This document shows positions 1 through 9,266 of a stretch of DNA of 46,851 bases, piece by piece. Numbering within the stretch: position 1 is the first letter of the stretch; each line of letters begins with the position of its first letter. This DNA comes from Dolichospermum sp. ST_sed8. Lineage in GTDB: Bacteria > Cyanobacteriota > Cyanobacteriia > Cyanobacteriales > Nostocaceae. The stretch covers positions 1 to 46,851 of the forward strand of contig JAKOGY010000009.1 of NCBI GenBank assembly GCA_028658405.1, given 5' to 3'. The notes below the pieces were generated by a model. It searched no databases. It was not told the DNA's origin and saw nothing but the letters and a program-made list of their open reading frames with translations. The position numbers and the translations under genes are program-made.

Positions 1-640
1 CCCCAACTTTCCACCAATAATCATTAAATAACATCCTGTAAATCCTTTAATCCTGGTTATCCTGATTCAGACAAAAAAATCATAATCGCACTCCCAACAT
101 CCCCAAACAGCGATCGCCTATTTTTCTTGCTTCAGGGGTGAACGCAGATTAACACGGATTTTTGGTCAGAATCAGGATGTCCAGGATTTGAGGATGTACA
201 GGATGTAATTGCTCATTTGTTTGTTGGTGGTTAATGTTGTAATTGTCTGATAGCATAGCGTGGCGTTAGCCATATCAGAATAAATAAAATAATCCCCAAA
301 TTTTCACCAATAATCATTAAATAACATCCTGTAAATCCTTTAATCCTGGTTATCCTGATTCAGACAAAAAAATCATAATCGCACTCCCAACATCCCCAAA
401 CAGCGATCGCCTATTTTTCTTGCTTCAGGGGTGAACGCAGATTAACACGGATTTTTGGTCAGAATCAGGATGTCCAGGATTTGAAGATGTACAGGATGTA
501 ATTTATCAGTTATTTGTTGGTGGTTAATGTTGTATTTGTCTGAAGGATGGTAAACAAATAATCCCCAACTTTCCACCAATAATCATTAAATAACATCCTG
601 TAAATCCTTTAATCCTGGTTATCCTGATTCAGACAAAAAT
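1..640. repeat. Tandem long-palindrome repeat, 2 full copies plus a partial third
   Basis: A unit of about 240 bp starts near 1, again near 294, and a truncated copy near 563; a further start of the same motif appears near 641. Each full unit is an imperfect palindrome. In copy 1 the left arm is at 31-72 (begins ACATCCTGTAAATCC) and the right arm at 165-206 (ends GTACAGGATGT). They are near reverse complements over 42 nt and flank a loop holding a HIP1-like site and the phrase AACGCAGATTAACACGG. Copies are close to identical, so duplication looks recent. No ORF is carried. It resembles a non-autonomous, structure-forming intergenic repeat; I do not know a family name. Confidence 0.8.
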
Positions 641-759
641 AATCCCCAACTTCCCACAACGCAATTATTGATTAATCTGTAAATTTCCTAGTTTAAGAAA
701 TAACGAACCACAGATCCAATAAGTATTTTCTCTCATAAGAACTCCTGATGAAGAGAAAA

Positions 760-790
760 TGTTGGGTTTCATACTGCAACCCAACCTACG
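760..790. repeat. Dispersed hairpin repeat, GTTGGGTT type
   Basis: TGTTGGGTT is followed after a short loop by AACCCAACCTACG, forming a stem-loop. The same motif recurs at 23141-23174 and 28451-28528. It is a short dispersed palindrome of a kind common between cyanobacterial genes. An ORF starting at 748 runs through it but has no coding character. Confidence 0.6.
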
Positions 791-819
791 GGCTAGGAGA
801 AAGTAACTCAATTACAAAA

Positions 820-1284
820 TTAGGACAAATGGGAGGAAACTTTCTCTTGGTAATGTTTATTACCGCTTCCGTCTTCCCAATAACGATCTCCTTGTTTTCC
901 TTTAACCCGGCCAAGACAGTTACCAGATACATCGTAGCACTTGTATCGGCTTCGGTTCCAATGCACCTTCTTCTCCACTCTCACTGTGGCTGGAGCGTAG
1001 ATTTCAATAAGTCGTTGTACATCTGGTTTAACACCAAAGTTAGTTAATTGTATCTGAGGTTGATTTTCTTTAGATGTAGAATGTTGAATTGGATCTTGGG
1101 ATTCACCCTTTCCAACAATGTATTCCAGCGTTTTTACACAGTCAAGGAAAGATGAAATATTACGAGCAACTATCTGCTTTGTTTGAATGTTGATAATTGC
1201 GTAACCTACACCTTCATTGACCACAGCATATTGTCCCTGTACTGTCACATAGGCATTGGTATCTATTTTCTTGAGGTCACTCAT
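820..1284 (-). CDS. Hypothetical protein, 154 aa
   Basis: I do not recognise this protein. The start at 1284 has a GGTGAG ribosome-binding-like sequence about 9 nt upstream. The N-terminal half (about residues 10-60) looks like a compact beta-rich domain (AYVTVQGQYAVVNEGVGYAI). A polar Ser/Gln linker follows near 62-75. The C-terminal part is basic and aromatic (RVEKKVHWNRSRYKCYDVSG ... DRYWEDGSGNKHYQE). There is no signal peptide or membrane segment. It sits alone between the palindromic repeats and the chlH upstream region, divergent from chlH. The opposite-strand ORF over the same bases looks like a shadow. The gene is probably real because it has a good start and a coherent composition; function unknown. 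Confidence 0.6.
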   Translation of the reverse strand: MSDLKKIDTNAYVTVQGQYAVVNEGVGYAIINIQTKQIVARNISSFLDCVKTLEYIVGKGESQDPIQHSTSKENQPQIQLTNFGVKPDVQRLIEIYAPATVRVEKKVHWNRSRYKCYDVSGNCLGRVKGKQGDRYWEDGSGNKHYQEKVSSHLS

Positions 1285-1615
1285 TTGGTACTCACCAAGC
1301 TAAAAAGACGACTATTTTTAATATTCCCTTAATTATACAGAAGTATTTACTTATTTTTTTATCACTAGCACTAGATCCTGAAACAAGTATGTAAACAAAA
1401 TTTAAAAACAAGTGAGAAAACCTGCATTCTTTGTTAAGATTCATTAATAATTATTTCTTTTTCTATATCATTTTGTGTCAGATATAGGAAAAAACCCCCA
1501 CAGAATCGGAGTTTTCTGCTAAAAAACTCTTATTGCCGAAGATAATTGAAGTTACAAACGGCCATATCAACCGTGATGAACTCCACAAAAACACGCTTCA
1601 AAGGAGCTTATTTGA
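1285..1615. other. Intergenic region upstream of chlH
   Basis: This AT-rich 331-bp gap lies between two divergent genes. It holds a small stem-loop near 1509-1531 (GAGTTTT / AAAAACTC) and an AAAGGAG ribosome-binding site at 1600-1606, which sets the chlH start at 1616. I see no gene and could not assign a -10/-35 pair with confidence. Confidence 0.5.
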
Positions 1616-4600
1616 ATGTTCACCCAAGTCAAGTCCACTATTAGACATATCACACCTGATGATTTACGGGGACGTAAGTTAATCAAGGTTGTCTATGTCG
1701 TGCTTGAGTCCCAATACCAGAGTTCATTGTCTCAAGCAGTCAGGACAATTAACGCTAATCATCCTAGCGTAGCAATTGAAATCAGTGGTTACATGATTGA
1801 AGAACTCCGTAACCCGGAAAACTACGAAGAGTTAAAACGCGATATAGCAAGTGCGAATATATTCATTGCTTCTCTGATTTTTATTGAAGACTTAGCACAG
1901 AAAGTAGTTGCAGCCGTTGAACCGCACCGCGATAACCTAGATGTTTCTGTTGTCTTCCCCTCTATGCCAGAGGTAATGCGCCTTAATAAAATGGGTACGT
2001 TCTCATTAGCGCAATTAGGACAATCCAAGAGTGTAATTGCTCAGTTCATGAAGAAGCGGAAAGAGAAATCTGGCGCTGGTTTCCAAGATGGAATGTTGAA
2101 GCTGTTGCGGACACTTCCCCAAGTGCTGAAATTCCTACCTATGGAAAAAGCACAAGACGCGAGAAACTTCATGCTAAGTTTTCAGTATTGGCTAGGTGGT
2201 TCAGCCGAAAACCTGGAAAACTTCATCCTCATGCTGGCTGATAAATACGTCTTAAAAGGTGAAGACAAACAAAAACTAGCTGCTGCTGAATATCAAGCAC
2301 CAGTTGTTTATCCTGACATGGGTATTTGGCATCCTTTAGCACCAAATATGTTTGAAGATGTGCGAGAATATCTAAACTGGTATGCTACCCGCAGAGATAT
2401 TTCCAGAAATATTAAAGATCCCCTAGCACCATGTATAGGCTTGGTTTTACAACGAACTCATCTAGTGACTGGCGATGATGCCCATTATGTGGCAATTGTC
2501 CAGGAATTAGAATCATTAGGGGCAAAAGTTCTCCCTGTGTTTGCTGGCGGTTTGGACTTCTCTAAACCAATCGAAGCTTATTTCTATGAACCAGTAACCA
2601 AATTACAACTAGTAGATGCAGTAGTATCCTTAACTGGCTTCGCTTTAGTGGGTGGACCTGCTAGACAAGATCATCCTAAAGCTATTGAAGCATTAAAACG
2701 CCTCAACCGTCCCTACATGGTGGCGTTGCCTTTGGTCTTCCAAACCACCGAAGAATGGCTAGAGAGTGATTTAGGCTTACATCCCATTCAAGTGGCTTTA
2801 CAGATTGCTATCCCCGAACTTGACGGCGCAATTGAACCGATTATCTTATCAGGTAAAGATGGGGCAACTGGCAAAGCGATCGCATTACAAGATAGAGTCG
2901 AAATTGTTGCTCAACGGGTATTAAAATGGGCAAATCTTCGCCGTAAGCCCAAATTAATCAAAAAAGTCGCCATCACCGTTTTCAGCTTCCCTCCCGACAA
3001 AGGTAACGTCGGTACAGCCGCGTATTTAGATGTATTCGGTTCTATCCACGAAGTCTTGAAAGGACTGAGAAACAACGGTTATGATGTCCAAGACATTCCC
3101 GAAACTCCCCAAGAGTTGCTAGAACAAGTCATCCACGACGCGCAAGCACAATACAACAGTCCCGAACTCAACATTGCTTACAAAATGTCTGTGCCAGAAT
3201 ATGAAGCACTGACACCCTACTCCCACCGCTTAGAAGAAAACTGGGGACCACCTCCCGGAAACTTGAACAGCGATGGACAAAATCTGTTAATCTACGGAAA
3301 ACAGTTTGGTAACGTTTTTATCGGTGTACAACCAACATTTGGTTATGAAGGCGACCCCATGCGGTTGTTATTCTCCCGTTCTGCCAGTCCTCACCACGGT
3401 TTTGCCGCCTATTACACCTACTTAGAACGGATTTGGGGTGCTGATGCTGTATTACACTTTGGTACACATGGCTCTTTGGAATTTATGCCTGGTAAGCAAA
3501 TGGGGATGTCTGGTGATTGTTACCCAGATCAACTAATTGGCTCAATTCCTAACCTGTATTATTACGCAGCCAATAACCCCAGTGAAGCCACAATTGCCAA
3601 ACGTCGCAGTTACGCGGAAACAATTTCTTACCTGACACCACCTGCGGAAAATGCTGGTTTATACAAGGGTTTGAAGGAACTCAGCGAGTTAATTGCTTCT
3701 TACCAAACTTTGAAAGATACTGGACGCGGTGTTTCCATTGTCAATTCCATTATGGATAAATGCCGCATTGTCAATCTGGATAAGGATATTCACTTACCAG
3801 AAACCGATTCTAAGGATATGTCCTCCGAAGAACGGGATAATATCGTTGGTAGCGTTTATCGCAGGTTGATGGAAATTGAATCACGCTTGTTACCTTGTGG
3901 ACTGCACGTGATTGGTAAACCTCCTAGTGCCGAAGAAGCGATCGCAACTTTAGTCAATATTGCTAGTCTGGATCGCCAAGAGGAAGAACTTCTCGGTTTA
4001 CCCGGAATTATTGCCAGAAGTCTGGGACGCACCATTGAAGATATCTACAAGAACAACGACGCGGGAATTTTGGAAGATGTGCAATTACTCCAAGATATCA
4101 CCTTGGCTACCCGTGCGGCTGTCACAGCTTTGGTCCAAGAACAAATTGACGCAGAAGGTAGAGTTATTCAAGTTTCCAAGTTGAATTTCTTGTACATGGG
4201 CAGAAAAGAACCTTGGGTAGAATCACTGCATCAATCAGGTTATCGCAAAGTTGACACCTCTGCGTTAAAACCATTGTTTGAGTATTTGGAATTTTGCTTA
4301 AAACAAGTTTGTGCAGATAACGAACTGGGTGGACTTCTCCAAGGTTTAGCTGGTGAATACATTTTACCTGGTCCCGGTGGTGATCCTATCCGTAATCCTG
4401 ACGTATTACCCACTGGTAAAAATATCCACGCTTTAGATCCCCAATCTATCCCCACTTCTGCCGCAGTCCAATCTGCGAAAATCGTCGTTGATAGGTTGTT
4501 GGAACGCAACAAGTCGGAAAATGATGGAAAATGGCCAGAAACCATTGCCTGTGTCCTCTGGGGTACAGATAATATCAAAACCTACGGGGAATCCCTCGCC

Positions 4601-5602
4601 CAAATTATGTGGATGATTGGTGTGCGTCCAGTTGCCGATGCTTTGGGACGGGTTAACAAGTTGGAATTGATACCTTTAGAAGAGTTGGGAAGACCCAGAA
4701 TTGATGTTGTCATTAACTGTTCTGGTGTATTCCGCGATTTGTTCATTAACCAAATGAATCTGCTTGACCAAGGTGTGAAAATGGCTGCTGAAGCTGATGA
4801 ACCTTTGGAAATGAACTTTGTGCGGATGCACGCTTTGAAACAAGCAGAGGACATGGGCATAAATCTACGTCAAGCTGCAACTCGCGTTTTCTCTAATGCT
4901 TCTGGTTCTTATTCTTCTAATATTAACCTTGCGGTGGAGAATAGCACTTGGGATAGTGAAGCTGAGTTACAGGAAATGTATTTGAAGCGCAAATCTTTCT
5001 CTTTCAATTCTGATAATCCTGGGGTAATGGATGAGTCACGGGCAATTTTTGAAACTACTTTGAAAACTGCGGATGCAACTTTCCAGAATCTCGATTCTTC
5101 GGAAATCAGTTTAACAGATGTTTCCCATTATTTTGACTCAGATCCTACTAAATTAGTGGCAAGTCTGCGTGCTGATGGTAAGAAACCATCTTCTTACATT
5201 GCAGATACAACTACCGCGAATGCACAAGTCAGAACTTTATCAGAAACTGTGCGTTTAGATGCGCGGACTAAGTTATTAAACCCCAAATGGTATGAGGGGA
5301 TGTTGTCTCACGGTTATGAAGGTGTGCGCGAACTTTCTAAACGGTTGGTAAATACAACTGGTTGGAGTGCGACTGCTGGCGCTGTGGATAATTGGATTTA
5401 TGAGGACACGAATGAGACTTTCATCAAAGATGAGGAAATGCAAAAGCGTCTCATGAATCTCAATCCTCATTCTTTCCGCAAGATTGTTTCTACTTTGTTG
5501 GAAATGAATGGACGTGGTTATTGGGAGACGAGTGAGGAGAATTTAGACCGGTTAAGAGAGTTGTATCAGGAGGTTGAGAATCGGATTGAAGGTATAGAAT
5601 AG
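1616..5602 (+). CDS. chlH: Magnesium chelatase subunit H
   Basis: ChlH is the large porphyrin-binding and catalytic subunit of Mg-protoporphyrin IX chelatase, the first committed step of chlorophyll synthesis; it works with ChlI and ChlD. The 1328-aa length matches cyanobacterial ChlH, and the N-terminal region (to about residue 200) followed by the CobN/Mg-chelatase domain is continuous to the C-terminus. Recognisable family sequences include [20 protein letters not shown] (about residue 618), [23 protein letters not shown] (around 920-945) and the C-terminal MNGRGYWET. The start is supported by AAAGGAG nine bases upstream. A strong terminator follows the stop, so it appears monocistronic; chlI and chlD are not in the window. 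No truncation or frameshift is seen. Confidence 0.97.
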   Translation: MFTQVKSTIRHITPDDLRGRKLIKVVYVVLESQYQSSLSQAVRTINANHPSVAIEISGYMIEELRNPENYEELKRDIASANIFIASLIFIEDLAQKVVAAVEPHRDNLDVSVVFPSMPEVMRLNKMGTFSLAQLGQSKSVIAQFMKKRKEKSGAGFQDGMLKLLRTLPQVLKFLPMEKAQDARNFMLSFQYWLGGSAENLENFILMLADKYVLKGEDKQKLAAAEYQAPVVYPDMGIWHPLAPNMFEDVREYLNWYATRRDISRNIKDPLAPCIGLVLQRTHLVTGDDAHYVAIVQELESLGAKVLPVFAGGLDFSKPIEAYFYEPVTKLQLVDAVVSLTGFALVGGPARQDHPKAIEALKRLNRPYMVALPLVFQTTEEWLESDLGLHPIQVALQIAIPELDGAIEPIILSGKDGATGKAIALQDRVEIVAQRVLKWANLRRKPKLIKKVAITVFSFPPDKGNVGTAAYLDVFGSIHEVLKGLRNNGYDVQDIPETPQELLEQVIHDAQAQYNSPELNIAYKMSVPEYEALTPYSHRLEENWGPPPGNLNSDGQNLLIYGKQFGNVFIGVQPTFGYEGDPMRLLFSRSASPHHGFAAYYTYLERIWGADAVLHFGTHGSLEFMPGKQMGMSGDCYPDQLIGSIPNLYYYAANNPSEATIAKRRSYAETISYLTPPAENAGLYKGLKELSELIASYQTLKDTGRGVSIVNSIMDKCRIVNLDKDIHLPETDSKDMSSEERDNIVGSVYRRLMEIESRLLPCGLHVIGKPPSAEEAIATLVNIASLDRQEEELLGLPGIIARSLGRTIEDIYKNNDAGILEDVQLLQDITLATRAAVTALVQEQIDAEGRVIQVSKLNFLYMGRKEPWVESLHQSGYRKVDTSALKPLFEYLEFCLKQVCADNELGGLLQGLAGEYILPGPGGDPIRNPDVLPTGKNIHALDPQSIPTSAAVQSAKIVVDRLLERNKSENDGKWPETIACVLWGTDNIKTYGESLAQIMWMIGVRPVADALGRVNKLELIPLEELGRPRIDVVINCSGVFRDLFINQMNLLDQGVKMAAEADEPLEMNFVRMHALKQAEDMGINLRQAATRVFSNASGSYSSNINLAVENSTWDSEAELQEMYLKRKSFSFNSDNPGVMDESRAIFETTLKTADATFQNLDSSEISLTDVSHYFDSDPTKLVASLRADGKKPSSYIADTTTANAQVRTLSETVRLDARTKLLNPKWYEGMLSHGYEGVRELSKRLVNTTGWSATAGAVDNWIYEDTNETFIKDEEMQKRLMNLNPHSFRKIVSTLLEMNGRGYWETSEENLDRLRELYQEVENRIEGIE

Positions 5603-5610
5603 GTTTAGAT

Positions 5611-5638
5611 GGGCAGGTATAAAACCTGCCTATTTTTA
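5611..5638 (+). terminator. Rho-independent terminator of chlH
   Basis: GGCAGGT, loop ATAAA, ACCTGCC forms a perfect 7-bp stem followed by TATTTTTAAA. It begins 9 nt after the chlH stop codon. Confidence 0.85.
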
Positions 5639-5739
5639 AATGAATGAGTTTTGTGCAAAGTAAAGACGCAATTATGCTTTTCTAATTTATTATCGGATAA
5701 TTTTTTTCATTAAGTTTTATTGAAACTGTTAATTAACAA

Positions 5740-6753
5740 TTAACCATAACATCGAAAGCCACTTTTGATATATTCTTCATATTCAGATTCATCTGTTAAT
5801 ATCAATTTACTATGTGGATTTAATAATTGATGATCACTGCTTATTATTGTTCTCCGTCGTGAATTATTTATTTTCTCAAGATTTTCTAAAGCAGTAACAC
5901 GATTTTCTCTTAAACTTCCTGTTTGATCTCCTCCATATTTTTGGCAGACAAATTTATGAGATAAAGCTAGAAATTCATGCGCCTTCAGAAATTCTTCATA
6001 AGCGGGGCTAAGAAAGGAAGGTATTAATTTGAAGAGTTTTTTTTCTTGATTCCATAAATTTATCAGATAAGCATGATCATAAGACATAAGACCACTGAAA
6101 TCAGCAGAATTAACATTAGGAGGCATCATAGTAGGACGAATTCCATTTTCGTATTCTTGATGTTCTGGTGTTCCGGCAAATATCATTGATGCCCCTGATG
6201 CTAACATTAATTTAGACATGGATTTAAGAATAACTCCTACCTGTATCATACTTTCTTTTCTCATCTCTTTTTTTAACCGGTGCATACAAAGAATATTTCC
6301 TTGCACAAAAACAAAAAAAAGCCAATGATACCTTTTCCATATTAATAAGGGATTATCAATATTTTCTTTTTGAATAAAGCATCTCAAGTTTAAGAATGTT
6401 TTATAAGCAATCAGGATACTTCTTATGACTAAAAAAGCCGACGAATTTTTAGCTTGTTCTCGCTTAACATCAAAGTAACAATCATAATCTTCAACCTCCC
6501 ATTTCTTTAAAGAACCGGTGAGAGTTAAGTATTTTTGAGAATAAAATGTTTCAAATGAGCCAAGAATTGAATAAGCTTGACTTAATTTAGTTACAGATTC
6601 ATCTATTGATTTTGCATCTATAGATTCTTGAAATATACTGATGATCTTACATAGTTTTAATTTATCTTGATAATGTAAATTATAGATATCCGATATATCT
6701 TCAGGTCGAGATAAAAAAAAACTGGGATCTAAATTTAAAATGTTTTTGGACAT
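5740..6753 (-). CDS. Hypothetical protein, 337 aa; possible distant heme-dioxygenase-like (PrnB/IDO) fold
   Basis: I do not firmly recognise this protein. It looks mostly alpha-helical and has no signal peptide. A conserved-looking core lies near residues 190-235: GTPEHQEYENGIRPTMMPP, then FSGLMSYDHAYLINLW. The C-terminal part contains HKFVCQKYGGDQTGS. The order of an Arg-Pro-rich loop, an FSGL-S-DH-L-LW helix, then a His helix and a Gly/Gln/Ser loop is reminiscent of PrnB-type proteins in the indoleamine/tryptophan dioxygenase superfamily. That resemblance is from memory of motif order only and is weak. A 33-codon ORF lies 5 nt upstream on the same strand and may be translationally coupled. 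Flanking sequence is very AT-rich and the neighbourhood is accessory, which suggests acquisition. Confidence 0.6.
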   Translation of the reverse strand: MSKNILNLDPSFFLSRPEDISDIYNLHYQDKLKLCKIISIFQESIDAKSIDESVTKLSQAYSILGSFETFYSQKYLTLTGSLKKWEVEDYDCYFDVKREQAKNSSAFLVIRSILIAYKTFLNLRCFIQKENIDNPLLIWKRYHWLFFVFVQGNILCMHRLKKEMRKESMIQVGVILKSMSKLMLASGASMIFAGTPEHQEYENGIRPTMMPPNVNSADFSGLMSYDHAYLINLWNQEKKLFKLIPSFLSPAYEEFLKAHEFLALSHKFVCQKYGGDQTGSLRENRVTALENLEKINNSRRRTIISSDHQLLNPHSKLILTDESEYEEYIKSGFRCYG

Positions 6754-6758
6754 GATGC

Positions 6759-6860
6759 TTATTTATGAAATTGTAGTTGAAAATATGTAGCCAGGGAAGC
6801 TTCTTCTAGTCGTGTTAGTGCTTCTTGAAGTAATCCCAAGCTTTCTGTTTCTAATGTCAT
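6759..6860 (-). CDS. Small ORF, 33 aa, upstream of the 5740-6753 gene
   Basis: ATG at 6860 opens a frame beginning MTLETESLGLLQEALTRLEE and ending QLQFHK at a TAA five bases before the ATG of the 337-aa gene. The composition (acidic, Leu-rich, amphipathic helix-like) and the tight spacing favour a real small gene, a leader peptide, or the remnant of a longer helical protein. No homologue is recognised. Confidence 0.4.
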   Translation of the reverse strand: MTLETESLGLLQEALTRLEEASLATYFQLQFHK

Positions 6861-6915
6861 TTAAATAATTCAAATAAAAATCTTCCGTATTTTATCTCAA
6901 ATCAGATACAAAGAG

Positions 6916-7108
6916 GTGCGATCGCTGTTTTGGGATGTGGGGGTGTGATCGCTGTTTTGGGGTGTGGGAGTGCGATCGCTTTTTGGGGATGTGGGGTGCG
7001 ATCGCTGTTTTGGGGGTGTTGGAGAGCGATCGCTGTTATGGGGATGTTGAGAGTGCGATCGCGTTTGAGGGGTATGTGGGAGAGCGATAGCGAAGCGCGA
7101 CCTAGGAA
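6916..7108. repeat. HIP1-rich degenerate tandem array 1
   Basis: About six units of roughly 28-35 bp each carry GCGATCGC or a one-base variant, followed by TGTTTTGGGGATGTGGG-like spacer. The array ends with a variant palindrome, GCGATAGCGAAGCGCGACC. It contains no credible gene; ORFs on both strands here are low-complexity translations of the repeat. Similar arrays are at 7753-7988, 8654-8806 and 10512-10627. Confidence 0.85.
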
Positions 7109-7116
7109 TCAAAAAA

Positions 7117-7442
7117 TTAAACTTCCTCATCTAAGAATGGCAAGAGATCCTCTAAATCTCTCGCCCCATGCAAAACCCGTAGAACCTCCACTTCTCTTGA
7201 ACTTTATAAAAAATCAAATAGTCCTTAAAATTCTTAATCCGCCCTTGACGAATTGTTCCCATATCAGACAAAGACGACACAACCTTACCCATATTGGGAG
7301 TTATTGCCAATTGAGCAAAAGCATACTCAACAAACTCTAAAAACTTCTCCCCTGATTCCCGATTACCATTCACCAAAATATAATTTGCTTGTTGTCTGAT
7401 ATCTTGAGTAGCACGATTGCGAACAATTACCTGAAAAGCCAT
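7117..7442 (-). pseudogene. ParE/RelE-type toxin with a C-terminal frameshift
   Basis: This is the toxin of a ParDE-like type II pair. The likely start is ATG 7442, five bases after the antitoxin stop; a longer frame from 7490 would overlap the antitoxin. The frame reads MAFQVIVRNRATQDIRQQAN through NFKDYLIFYKVQ and then runs out of family consensus (EKWRFYGFCMGREI, stop at 7152). The frame reached by adding one base near 7197-7199 reads REVEVLRVLHGARDLEDLL and stops at 7117, which is the canonical ParE C-terminus. Loss of one A from an A-run (CAAAGA to CAAGA) explains it. The toxin is therefore probably inactive, unless this is a sequencing error. Confidence 0.8.
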
Positions 7443-7447
7443 AATTA

Positions 7448-7690
7448 CTACTGCGCCGCACCAAAGATTGATCGGCGCAAATCCTGCCAATATTCAGGAG
7501 TTACAGGTTCAGCTTCTGAGTCCAAACCTTCTTGCAACAAACTAGCTAATTTTGCTTGAGCATCCTTACGCCGTTGATCTTGCTGCAACAACATCAAAAA
7601 ATAGTCCGCTACAGTATCATAATTGCCAGATTGAAGCTGAACCTCAAGATAAGACTCAAGTTCTTTTGGTATCGGAAAACTCACATTCAT
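7448..7690 (-). CDS. ParD-like antitoxin, 80 aa
   Basis: This is the type II antitoxin partner of the downstream frameshifted ParE. The N-terminus (MNVSFPIPKELESYLEVQLQ) fits a ribbon-helix-helix DNA-binding fold. The C-terminal tail (LLQEGLDSEAEPVTPEYWQD) matches the toxin-wrapping segment of the ParD/CC2985 group. It is first in a two-gene operon with 5 nt before the toxin start. Such antitoxins normally repress their own promoter. With the toxin broken it may persist as an orphan regulator. Confidence 0.8.
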   Translation of the reverse strand: MNVSFPIPKELESYLEVQLQSGNYDTVADYFLMLLQQDQRRKDAQAKLASLLQEGLDSEAEPVTPEYWQDLRRSIFGAAQ

Positions 7691-7752
7691 AAATTTCTAA
7701 TATGAATAAAATCTTATTAGTATCTTATCATTTTTTATTCTGGTGATGAATT

Positions 7753-7988
7753 TAGGCGATCGCGAAGCGCGACCTAGGAATCGCTGTTTGGGGATGTGTG
7801 GGGTGCGATAGCGAAGCGCTCCGCAGGAATCGCTGTTTGGGATGTGGGAGTGCGATCGCTGTTTGAGGATATTGGGAATGCGATCGCTTATTGAGGATGT
7901 TGGAGTGCGATCGCTTATTGAGGATGTGGAAGTGCGATAGCGAAGCGCTCCGCAGGAATCGCTTTTGGGATATGGGGGTGCGATCGCG
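7753..7988. repeat. HIP1-rich degenerate tandem array 2
   Basis: Seven or so units alternate GCGATCGC with the related palindromes GCGATAGCGAAGCGCGACC and GCGATAGCGAAGCGCTCC, spaced by TTTGGGGATGTGGGAG-like sequence. It fills the 315-bp gap between two toxin-antitoxin pairs. No gene is seen. Confidence 0.85.
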
Positions 7989-8004
7989 TAGTTGATAAAT
8001 ATAA

Positions 8005-8325
8005 CTATTCTTCTTCTGCTAATATCTGTGAAATATCACGTGCAGCATGAATTAACCGGACAATTTCAATGTACTCATCCCCTTGCAAATAAAAAATTAG
8101 ATGCTTTTCAAATCCCTTAACTGCCCACTTTCGCAAACCCATTAGACGCGGATTCCCAATATCATAAACACTACCAACACCCGGTAGTTTTGCTATTTGT
8201 GAAAAAGTCTGCCTAGTAGCATCAAAAAAACTCAATGCTGCGTCAAAATTACTCTGTGCAATATAAGTAAACTGTTCATCCAGATCAGCACTAGCCTTTG
8301 GTCTAATGACAATTTTTCTAATCAT
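8005..8325 (-). CDS. ParE/RelE-type toxin, 106 aa
   Basis: Intact toxin of a second ParDE-like pair. The order is typical: N-terminal strand and helix (IVIRPKASADLDEQFTYIAQ), LRKWAVKGFEKHLIFY in the middle, and the C-terminal VRLIHAARDISQIL that the previous toxin reads only after frame restoration. ParE toxins poison gyrase, while RelE relatives cut ribosome-bound mRNA; the sequence alone does not decide, though the motifs are closer to ParE. The start lies 2 nt after the antitoxin stop, so the two are cotranslated. The length is normal and no damage is visible. Confidence 0.85.
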   Translation of the reverse strand: MIRKIVIRPKASADLDEQFTYIAQSNFDAALSFFDATRQTFSQIAKLPGVGSVYDIGNPRLMGLRKWAVKGFEKHLIFYLQGDEYIEIVRLIHAARDISQILAEEE

Positions 8326-8327
8326 TA

Positions 8328-8579
8328 CTATGACTTGCGAATTCTTTCAAGAAGTTGGGTACGTTTTTGTTCCCACCATTCATCCGTAATCTCAATTGCC
8401 TCACCGCTATCTAATCCTTCCAATAGTAATTTTTCTATTCGTGATTTTTGGACTTTTTCTAAGTCTTGACGAATTAAGTGTCGAATATATTCGCTGGTTG
8501 TACTGTAGCCACCTTTTTCAAGCTGTTCATTGATAAAGTCCCGCATAGAATCGGGAAGAGAAATATTTACTGTAGTCAT
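8328..8579 (-). CDS. ParD-like antitoxin, 83 aa
   Basis: The ribbon-helix-helix N-terminus (TTVNISLPDSMRDFINEQLE) is followed by GGYSTTSEYIRHLIRQD, the signature of ParD/CC2985 antitoxins. The C-terminus (LLLEGLDSGEAIEITDEWW) is the toxin-binding tail. It is first in a two-gene operon with the ParE toxin immediately downstream, and presumably autorepresses it. It is clearly related to the 7448-7690 antitoxin but divergent, so the loci look like separate acquisitions or an old duplication. Confidence 0.87.
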   Translation of the reverse strand: MTTVNISLPDSMRDFINEQLEKGGYSTTSEYIRHLIRQDLEKVQKSRIEKLLLEGLDSGEAIEITDEWWEQKRTQLLERIRKS

Positions 8580-8653
8580 AGCTCATAAGTGTTTATTTTG
8601 CTGATTATTTAATTATGGCAAATATTGTCAATTTTTGTCAAATTAAATATTTA

Positions 8654-8806
8654 ATGCGATAGCGCGACCTAGGAATCACTATTTGGGGATTTGGGAGTGC
8701 GATAGCGAAGCGCTCCGCAGGAATCGCTGTTTGGGGATGTGGGGATGCGATAGCGTTCGCGGAGCGTCCCGGAGGGAACTAGCGCGACATAGGAATCGCT
8801 TCCTGG
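8654..8806. repeat. HIP1-related palindrome array 3
   Basis: Three or four copies of the GCGATAGCGAAGCGC palindrome family occur here, including a longer variant with GTTCGCGGAGCGTCCCGGAG. They lie between a ParDE pair and xisH. No coding sequence is seen. Confidence 0.8.
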
Positions 8807-8846
8807 TACTGTAATTATAGAATAAGCAATATAATGATAGATATGT

Positions 8847-9266
8847 ATGTCAGCTAAAGATGTTTTTCATGGAGTTGTCAAAATAGCTTTACAAAAAGAT
8901 GGTTGGCAAATTACTAATGACCCACTTACAATTAGTGTAGGAGGAGTTAATCTTTCCATTGATTTGGCCGCAGAAAAGCTAATAGCAGCAGAACGGGAAG
9001 GACAAAAAATTGCAGTCGAAGTCAAAAGTTTTTTAGAAAGATCGTCTGCTATTTCCGAATTTCATACAGCATTAGGGCAATTTATTAATTATCGGGGTGC
9101 ATTGAGAAGGTTACAACCGGAGCGTGTTTTATATTTAGCAATTCCTTTAACGACTTACAAAACATTTTTTCAACTTGATTTTCCCAAAGATATGATATTA
9201 GAGAATCAGTTAAAAATGCTTGTTTATGATGTAGAGCAAGAGGTAATTTTTAAATGGATACATTAA
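8847..9266 (+). CDS. xisH: XisH family protein
   Basis: XisH was described in Anabaena as one of two controlling factors needed for excision of the fdxN element during heterocyst development; paralogues are abundant in cyanobacteria without that element. The 139-aa length and sequence fit (MSAKDVFHGVVKIALQKDGW, then AVEVKSFLERSSAISEFHTA and YRGALRRLQPERVLYLAIP). Asp in LSIDLAAE and the EVK motif near residue 57 match a PD-(D/E)XK nuclease core, as noted for this family. It overlaps xisI by 13 bp, so the two are coupled. No XisF recombinase or element border is in the window, so a role in excision here is unlikely. A mobile nuclease or TA-like role is inference. Confidence 0.92.
   Translation: MSAKDVFHGVVKIALQKDGWQITNDPLTISVGGVNLSIDLAAEKLIAAEREGQKIAVEVKSFLERSSAISEFHTALGQFINYRGALRRLQPERVLYLAIPLTTYKTFFQLDFPKDMILENQLKMLVYDVEQEVIFKWIH

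Noticed and set aside
748-1047. Plus-strand ORF of 99 codons
   Set aside because: It starts inside a dispersed hairpin and lies antisense to the more convincing 820-1284 gene; composition looks random.
6897-7340. ORFs on both strands over the first HIP1 array (His/Ser/Pro-rich or Gly/Cys-rich)
   Set aside because: They are translations of the tandem repeat and overlap the frameshifted toxin.
6916-8806. Possible CRISPR array, because of regularly spaced repeats
   Set aside because: Units vary in length and sequence, spacers are themselves similar, and no cas genes are present; it is a degenerate HIP1 array.
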